A stretch of 64,000 nt of DNA from Lampris incognitus (taxonomy: Eukaryota; Chordata; Actinopteri; Lampriformes; Lampridae), in the NCBI RefSeq assembly GCF_029633865.1, contig NC_079224.1, forward strand, positions 17,902,126 to 17,966,125, written 5' to 3'. The translations under genes and the position numbers were made by a program. The notes under the pieces were generated by a model, which was not told the DNA's origin, did no database searches, and saw only the letters and a program-made list of their open reading frames with translations. Below are positions 56,320 to 64,000 of the stretch, piece by piece (within the stretch, counting starts at the first letter, position 1; each line of letters opens with the position of its first letter).

Positions 56320-57300
56320 TGGTGACCAGTCAGTATTCTGCAAGGCAGTTTGTGTGTAGGTTGACCAGAATTGAATAAGTAAACATCTCGACAACCTTCC
56401 CATTTTCACATCTAAGCTGATTAGCTGTAGACTGTGGGCATAACCTTCAGAAGGTCCGCTTTAAAATTTCCATAGGCTTTGATTAAGGAGTTTTCTGAAG
56501 CTATTTGTTGCTATCTGATGTTGGAAAACAGGGTTTATTTTTTTAACCATTATTGCTGTGTACTTCCTGAAGTCATTGCAAGATGAAAAATGCATTAATC
56601 AACCATGAGAACAATATTTACTTGACTGGGAGCCTCTCAAAGATGACTGTACAAATGAAATGAAAAATGACACAGAGCAGTCTGACATTGCATTACATAC
56701 AACAATGAGCCTCTAGATGAGCATTAGAAAAGCAAATCCTACTCGCTTTTACTTTTGCAAGAATCCAATAGTCTCATTTTTTCCCCAATAGAACACAACA
56801 AAAGCTGAAAACATTACATGTCCCACTTCAAGCTAGCTTCCATGATGCTAGCTAGCATAATATATATATTAAAAAAGTGCTTAAAAAAGGGCAAATTTGC
56901 AAACACAACGTCTTATTCAGTTCAAGAAGTGTCTGCTATAGCATAAGGGTGCCCTTCTTGTAATTGGCATATCCATCACCATTTATAATCACAAAACTGT
57001 TTATATTAATTTGTATCAATTAATATATGGCACGAATAACCAGGTATATTTCCTCTGATAGGTGTGGCATAATGAAGTCTAATATGGGCAGCTATAAAAC
57101 TGTCGCTTAAGTATACCTAATAGATGTGATAAGCAACAATTTTGCTTTTTTTTTTAAACGTTGGCTCTAAAGTAGGTACACTGTAAAAAGGGACAACAGG
57201 CGTGTTTAGAGAGCCTCCACTTTCATTAAAAGCAAGTCTAGCCTAAGCCACTCACAGTAAGACTGTTAAGAGTTCTCTAACACTAAAACAAGTCCATTTC
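56320..57300. other. Intergenic stretch without a recognised gene
   Basis: No frame or repeat recognised up to the 3' end of gng5. Confidence 0.45.
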
Positions 57301-57308
57301 ATTACCTT

Positions 57309-57314
57309 TTTATT
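57309..57314 (-). other. Candidate gng5 polyadenylation signal
   Basis: AATAAA on the minus strand 67 nt after the gng5 stop codon. A very short 3' UTR would result; a later signal may be used as well. Confidence 0.35.
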
Positions 57315-57380
57315 CAAAAAAGCTGGAGAAAGAGAGTGTTCATCAACAGGTCCATCTACTCACCAATGAAAGCAGTGGTT

Positions 57381-58270
<890 letters not shown>

Positions 58271-58491
58271 TTTCGCCGTGCGGCTTTTTTTTGTTGTTTT
58301 TTCTCGGAAACTCAACAGGGCGTGCTTGGCTACTTGTGTGGATGCGGAGACAAAGGCAATTTAGGCAAAAGATGATGACATCCGGATTCCGGTTCCTTTG
58401 CGTTTGTGACTGCACCTTTTTTAATCCGCACTAGTGGGCAGCAAACTCGGGCGAAAGAGGAAGAAAAAGACAACGGTTCCATAAAAACATC

Positions 58492-58497
58492 TTTATT
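58492..58497 (-). other. Polyadenylation signal of the gene upstream of gng5
   Basis: AATAAA on the minus strand about 480 nt after the stop codon at 58975-58977, marking the probable end of that transcript some 200 bp before the gng5 start codon. Confidence 0.5.
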
Positions 58498-58974
58498 GCA
58501 CTGTTGCAGGTTGTTGTTCATCTGATGTAACTTTTTTGAGCTTTCGTTGAAATAACATTAATACCGACACATACAGAGGAAGGACTGTGTAAACATTCAA
58601 GTTGATTTTGGAAACTAAAAACTACTCAAACATCAAAGATCTTAAATAAACGTAAAAAAGGAGTGTTCTGACCTCCATTCTATTAAAATTAGCGTTTGGG
58701 TGACTTAAATAACATAACATCCCCCAAATGATCCTTTGCCTACAAAGAAAAAAAAACACACAAAAAATTGGCATTGGTATACATTAAAGTGCACTCTTGC
58801 ATATTAAGGATAATGAATGAGCCACATATGTCCATGTTTAATTGATATTGCAAAAATTACACACACACACACTGATCATCTGTGGCATCCTGAGGCAGTG
58901 CTGATGGCATTCGATCATAGATTGTCATCCAAATTTGTAAAAGTGGAGTCTGCAAAAATGGCACGAGACCATCC

Positions 58975-59512
58975 TCAAGTGAGGCTGTTTTCATCTTCAC
59001 CCAGAGAAAAGATACTCAAGTCTCCACACTGGATTCTGTGCTTTGACTTGACCATAGTATCTCCCGCTTGGACAGCGCTAGATTCCTGCCAGCTCCCTCG
59101 CGTTGAGTGCCTGGAGTAACTGAAAAGAAGAATCAGGGTTTAACTGTGAGTGGGGTGGTTCAGGGTAGTTCAATGGCTAGAGCATTACACCAACATTGCC
59201 AGGCTCAACTCTCACTCATGGGAGGGAAAAAACAACAAAAAAGAACTTGCCCATCATACATATTGCCCTTAGACTTTAACCCCCCCCCTTCTCTTCATCA
59301 ACCCAGATGACGAAGAGAAAATAACGAGTGACTGCAAGTGTACCTACTGCCTGTGTACCTGCTGTCTGGCATGAGGTTGAGTGCACGGGAAAACTCTGCT
59401 GTGGATGGCACACCAGCACTGCGGGCAGCTTTAAGAGTGGAGAACGTAGTGTATGGTGATGATTTTGGCATGTGAGCTGAAGCAGAGGACACCCTCATCT
59501 CTGGCTCACTTC
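58975..59512 (-). CDS. Last two coding exons of an unidentified gene (partial)
   Basis: Exon 59359-59512 (acceptor TTGTAG, donor GTACAC) reads GSEPEMRVSSASAHMPKSSP-like, then FSTLKAARSAGVPSTAEFS and RALNLMPDS. It joins in frame to 58975-59119 (acceptor TTTTCAG): YSRHSTRGSWQESSAVQAG, MVKSKHRIQCGDLSIFSLG, EDENSLT and stop TGA at 58975-58977. The phases fit and a poly(A) signal follows at 58492. The tail is Ser/Thr-rich, with no domain I can name. The rest of the gene must lie beyond the L2 insertion or outside the window. In mammals GNG5 neighbours CTBS, SPATA1 and SSX2IP; the sequence does not look like a glycosidase, so CTBS is unlikely, but no name is assigned. Confidence 0.5.
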
Positions 59513-60890
59513 CTACAATGATAGAGAAAACAAATTATTGTTAAAAACGTTGACCTTTTCGTCAATGTCATAGCTGTACACGATACATGCTGTACTAGAT
59601 CACTTGTTTTTATTGATCTGAGGAGGTAAAGTTTGTTAATTTCTAAAAGCTGTTTATCAGAAAACAGTTTTTTTTAAAGCTGCCAAGAGGAGTTTTTCAT
59701 TGATTATTTGTCTTAAGATAAAAATTATTCCTCTATATGACCAACAATCAAATGACTGATCTGAAACCAGATGATTCCTGGCAAAATATGATTAAACTAT
59801 TTATGGCACACTGACAGGATGCATAGCCACAATTTACATAGTCAAAATGCAATTACCTTTAACAATTATTATAATCAAGATATATTACCTGATTACAGTG
59901 TATTTGGCAAACACCTTTTTTTCCTTTTTTTAAAAACACCACTACATCAATCCCTCATCTCTTTAAAATCAAATGAACAAGCTATCAAAGGGTGAACATA
60001 GATCTGTGACAATGAAGTCATTCTTCTGTGAAATACTATTGCTTTTGTACACAAGGGTATGCAAAGCCAACAAAACTCCTCATGGCAGCTTGAAGGTAAT
60101 GTTCATTAATGTTTCAGCATGTACATGGTGAAAAGAATCAAGACCAAGGTGGACCCCACAAGGTTAGTTATTAAAACTGAAGACAGCCTGTCTATTTGAA
60201 TATGGGAAAACTATTTAAAAGAGGTAGTAAACCTTAAATTAAATTTGAGCTGAAAATATGTTGGTTTTCCCTAGGGTGACAGAACTGACTGCCCTGGTGG
60301 TAAATTCAACTTACGAGACCTCATCACATGGAGGCTTTGAGGGAGAAAATGTGTGTTTTCTCTTTCTTCCATTAAAATCAAATTCACCGGTCTGCTTACG
60401 TCATATATTATTAGCACTGAAGACATGCACACCTCATATTGGGTAGCCGACACATATGGGTTCTAGCATGTCTGACCAATAGAATATGAGCCGAGTAGTA
60501 AGGGGACACACTGGTGTTGGCCAAGAAAACTCTCTGGATAGACTTGTGAGAAGCTGGGACAAGCTGTTCTACTACATCACTACCCTCTTGATTTCCCCTA
60601 CCTTTTTCAAAATATGATTGGGTGGAGATAGGCTAAAAATAAGTATTACGGGCTGAATCCAATAACTTCAAACACAATGATTTTTGATGAACACAATGAA
60701 AATGTTTTTAACCGTATAATGGAAAGAGATGTAAATATGTTGTATAGTTATGTCAGGGAAGAAGAGTTTATTGGGGTATTGTGGAGGGGAGCACTTTTAT
60801 TGTGATTGAGGGGAAAAGGGAGGGTGATGTTAGATTTTGGTTAAATGGTGTGTGTGGGGTAAGACTGGGGATGGTATATATATATTTTCT
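59513..60890. other. Intron or intergenic stretch, nothing recognised
   Basis: AT-rich, with no convincing splice-bounded exon on the minus strand. Probably intron of the unidentified gene. Confidence 0.4.
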
Positions 60891-60892
60891 GT

Positions 60893-63800
60893 TTGATTTC
60901 CTTGATTTGGTGGAGGGGTCTGTAGGCTGGAAGCCATGCCACAGCCTATTGACAAGACAGTACAACAGTGCAGTACAGGTTCCCTCATTATTTTTTGTCT
61001 TGTCTATATGTGTGTTAATATTTTATTACTTTGATTTGGTGGGGGGCCTGTGGGATGGAAGCCATGCAAAAGCCTGGAGGTTACTGCACTATTGATTTAC
61101 CCATGTGAAAGTTTGCATCAGAATTCATCACTCTATTGGACAATTTCAACCTCACCCAGCACGTCACTTTCCCCACCCATGTCAAAGGCCATATCCTTGA
61201 CCTGGTCTGCTCTGTCAATCTACCGGTACACAACATCCATTCATCCCCATTTCCTCAGTCAGACCATAATCTCATTCAGTTCACTATTCCATCCCCAACG
61301 CCTCGGCCACACCTCCTCAGAGAAATAACATTCCGCAATACTAAATCTATTGACCCCCTCCAACTCTCTGATCTGCTCTCCTCTGCTCTCCCCCTGGAAC
61401 CAGCCTCTACCTCACCTGATGATCTCACCAATCACCTCAACGCCACTCTTGTCTACCTCCCTCAACACACTGGCCCCTCTCAAAACAAAAACAGTCTCCT
61501 TCAACACGTCTGCACCCTGGTTCACACCTGAGCTCCGCACAATGAAACAGACTGCCTGCCATCTGGAACAACTCATCAAGAAAACATCTCTTACTGTACA
61601 TCAAGAAGCCCACAACCTCCACCTCTCTGCCTACAAAGATGCCCTCACCGCCGCCAAGTCTACCTATTTTTCCACCATCATTAATGATTCCAACCGTAAC
61701 CCCCGCACCCTCTTCTCCACTGTAAACAACCTCCTCAAGCCCCGTACCGATGCCCTCTCCAACTCTACCACTGAACAATGCAACCCATTTCTCCAATTTT
61801 TGGCAGACAGAATCGCCGCTATCAACAAATCACTGTCCCCTGCACCTGAGTCGGCAGCACCTGCTCCGGCCCCTCTTCTCCCCATTCCTCTTGACCTCCC
61901 TACCCCTCCCCCTGATCACCACCTCTCCCGGTTTGTTCCAGTTGCCCCTACCACTATCTCTTAACTCATCAGCTCATCAAAATCCCCAAACTGCTCCCTT
62001 GATCCCCTCCCCCCTACTGAAGAAATGCCTCCCTGCCCTATGCTCATACCTCACCAACCTTTTCAATTCCTCACTGTCCCATGGAGTTGTCCTCTCTGCC
62101 TACAAAACTGCAGCTGTCACCCCAATTCTCAAGAAACCGGGTCTTGATCCATCCTGCCTCAACCACTACCAGCCAATTTCCAATCTCCCCTTCCTCTTTA
62201 AAACCCTGGAACGCATTGTCACCATACAACTCCAAACCTACTTACACTCCAACAACCTACTTGAACCCCTCCAGTCCGGTGTTCGCCCACTCCACAGCAC
62301 TGAAACTGCACTCCTTAAAGTACTTAATGACCTCCTCACCTCTGCTGATACTGGAGCCCTTAACATTCTCATCAACCTGAGTGCAGCCTTCGATACTGTG
62401 AGCCACAACATCCTGCTCACCAGATTGAAAGATGTCGGTATTGAAGGCACCGTACTCAGCTGGCTCCAGTCCTACCGCTCCAACAGGTCACACTTCACAA
62501 CCACTCCTCTGTTCCATCCACAGTCACAGACGGTGTTCCCCAAGGTTCTGTACTCGGCCCACTCCTTTTCATCATCTACATCCTCCCTCTTGGTCAGATT
62601 CTCCGCCATTTCAACTTGGACTTCTACTGTTATGCTGATGACACCCAGATATACCTCAGCACCAAATCCCCTCACAATCCACCTCTCTCTCACATCGACT
62701 CTTGTCTGTCTGCAATTAAAGCCTGGATGCAGCAAAACCTTCTCAAACTCAACAGTGACAAAACCGAACTCCTCTTCATTGGCTCAAAGTCCACTCTCAG
62801 CCAAATCAACAACCTTGCACTCACCATCGATGGCACTACTGTCTCCCCTTCACCCCAGGCACGCAACCTTGGTGTGATCCTTGAGCCCACCCTCTCCCTT
62901 GAGCCACATATCTGCCAAATGGTCAAATCCTCCTTCTACCACCTTTGCAACATTGCAAAAATAAGATCCTCTCTCACACGCCCTGCTACTGAGATACTGA
63001 TCCATGCCTTCATCTCCTCCCGCCTTGAGAGACTCCAATTGGTCCAGAACGCATCCGCCCGACTTTTAACTTTCACCCAATCCTGGCACCACATCACCCC
63101 AGTCCTAAAAGAACTCCACTGGCTACCCATCTCCAACTAGGTCAATTACAAAATCCTGGTTCTTACTCATAAAGCCCTTCACAAACTGGCTCCCCCGTAC
63201 CTCACCGATCTCCTCTCCCCCTACCAACCCTCTCGGTCCTTCAGATCCACCTCAGCCTCCCTTCTCTCTACCCCCAGGTCCAACCTCCGTGGCTTTGGTG
63301 ACCGAGCCTTCTCCAGAGCAGCTCCCAAGCTCTGGAACTCACTTCCCCAAATCATCAGAGACTCCGAATCCCTCCCACTCTTCCAATCCCGTCTCAAGAC
63401 ACACCTTTTCTCCACTGCCTTCTCATGCCCCCCGTCCGCTCAGCCACCCCTGGTCTGGGGCAGGCTGGGGACTGAGCACTCGACCTGCCCCCTCCCTCAA
63501 CTCCCTCCCCAAGCACATCGGACACTACTGCGGGCTACCCACATTCAGGTCATTGGTCGGGACTCACCTCTTCAGACTTCATCTGTGATTTATGTGATTT
63601 ATGATGTTTGTTTTTCTTTCCCTTTTGTATCTGGCTAAGTCGGAGAGTACTGCTGGCGTCGTGTGTGGCTGCCGCTTCTCCCTCTCGTAGCCCCCCTTCC
63701 CATCCACCCCTGTATGTCTGTGTTATGTTTATCTGTTGTCTTGTTTCACCCTGTTTATTGTAAAGCGACTTTGAGTATTAGAAAAGCGCTACATAAGATT

Positions 63801-63950
63801 GATTTATTATTATTATTATTATTATTATACCGTCTTGTTGATCTGTGGTTTTTGAATTGGATTTCTTTTGATTTGATGGGGGGCTTGTAGGCTATAAGCC
63901 ATGCCTACAGGTTACCTCACTATTTTTCTGTCTTGCCTATCTGTGTTTTA
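60893..63950 (+). repeat. Tandem repeat (~130-bp unit, three copies) split by a LINE
   Basis: GATTTGGTGGAGGGGTCTGT, GATTTGGTGGGGGGCCTGTG and GATTTGATGGGGGGCTTGTA begin units at about 60902, 61033 and 63870, each followed by GGAAGCCATGC or TAAGCCATGC and a TCTTG(T/C)CTAT block. The L2 LINE interrupts the second unit after GCACTATTGA; the unit resumes with CGTCTTGTTGATCTGTGG. Confidence 0.75.
61100..63828 (+). mobile_element. L2-clade LINE, 5'-truncated
   Basis: Endonuclease C-terminal part (61136-61531: GHILDLVCSVN, FPQSDHNLIQF), then RT in several frames: CLNHYQPISNLPFLFKTLER, LLEPLQSGVRPLHSTETALL, ILINLSAAFDTVSHNILL (motif A, with Asn where LLDLSAAFD is usual, so the catalytic Asp is lost), [14 protein letters not shown] (motif C), [26 protein letters not shown], and the C-terminal AFSRAAPKLWNSLP. 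The 3' end has TTGTAAAGCGACTTTGAGTA, GAAAAGCGCTACATAAGATT and a (TTA)n tail (63800-63828), typical of fish L2. Frames shift at least three times. Confidence 0.9.
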
Positions 63951-64000
63951 AATTTTAGTTGAATGTCTTGTATCTTGTGTTTTCTTCTTGTTCTATTGAT

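Overview
The window is nuclear DNA of a ray-finned (teleost) fish. The protein-coding genes are vertebrate genes with GT/AG introns, and the space between and inside them is filled with fish-type repeats: V-SINEs ending in ATGG repeats, other tRNA-derived SINEs, RTE, L2, CR1-like and L1-like LINEs, Penelope-like pieces, Tc1 and hAT transposons, and long microsatellites. The species cannot be told from the sequence.

All recognised host genes lie on the minus strand. From left to right: c1ql3 (340-1513, two exons, secreted C1q-like synaptic protein); gpt2 (20104-39535, eleven exons rebuilt here, mitochondrial-type alanine aminotransferase of 562 residues, with introns full of mobile elements); fuz (45205-46518, the whole 437-residue planar-polarity effector in one uninterrupted exon); gng5 (57381-58270, two exons, 68-residue G-protein gamma subunit); and the last two coding exons of an unidentified gene (58975-59512) whose 3' end lies just upstream of gng5. 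A possible orphan terminal exon lies at 54514-54735 and a weaker exon-like stretch at 7407-7528. The genes have unrelated jobs (synapse, amino-acid metabolism, cilia, G-protein signalling) and do not form a pathway.

Repeat layout: 2.84-5.7 kb RTE LINE (minus), then the 3' end of a Penelope-like element (5.8-6.2 kb); 6.86 kb SINE; 8.0-8.67 kb trinucleotide satellite; 9.25-10.53 kb hAT-like remnant with BED-finger traces; 11.5-13.1 kb V-SINE and CR1-like LINE; 15.36-17.01 kb almost intact Tc1 with IR/DR ends, followed by a second Tc1 fragment. Inside gpt2 there are a hAT element with an 8-bp target duplication and a nested SINE (20.28-21.50 kb), several SINEs, a minisatellite with 105-bp higher-order periodicity (26.4-26.9 kb) and a 1.5-kb terminal-inverted-repeat element (37.19-38.71 kb). 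At 40.9-41.3 kb lies a duplicated tRNA-like module; at 42.4-43.9 kb an L1-like remnant hit by a fold-back insertion and a V-SINE; at 48-52 kb RTE pieces, each carrying a tiny LINE-tail insertion; at 60.9-63.95 kb a tandem repeat split by an L2 LINE.

No CRISPR array, phage, operon or clear novel multi-gene system is present. The most noteworthy items are the intronless fuz, the Gly-to-Cys change next to the PLP lysine of gpt2, the possible second start codon in gpt2, the 130-bp fold-back insertion with a 14-bp target duplication, and unrelated SINE families that share a 3' tail.
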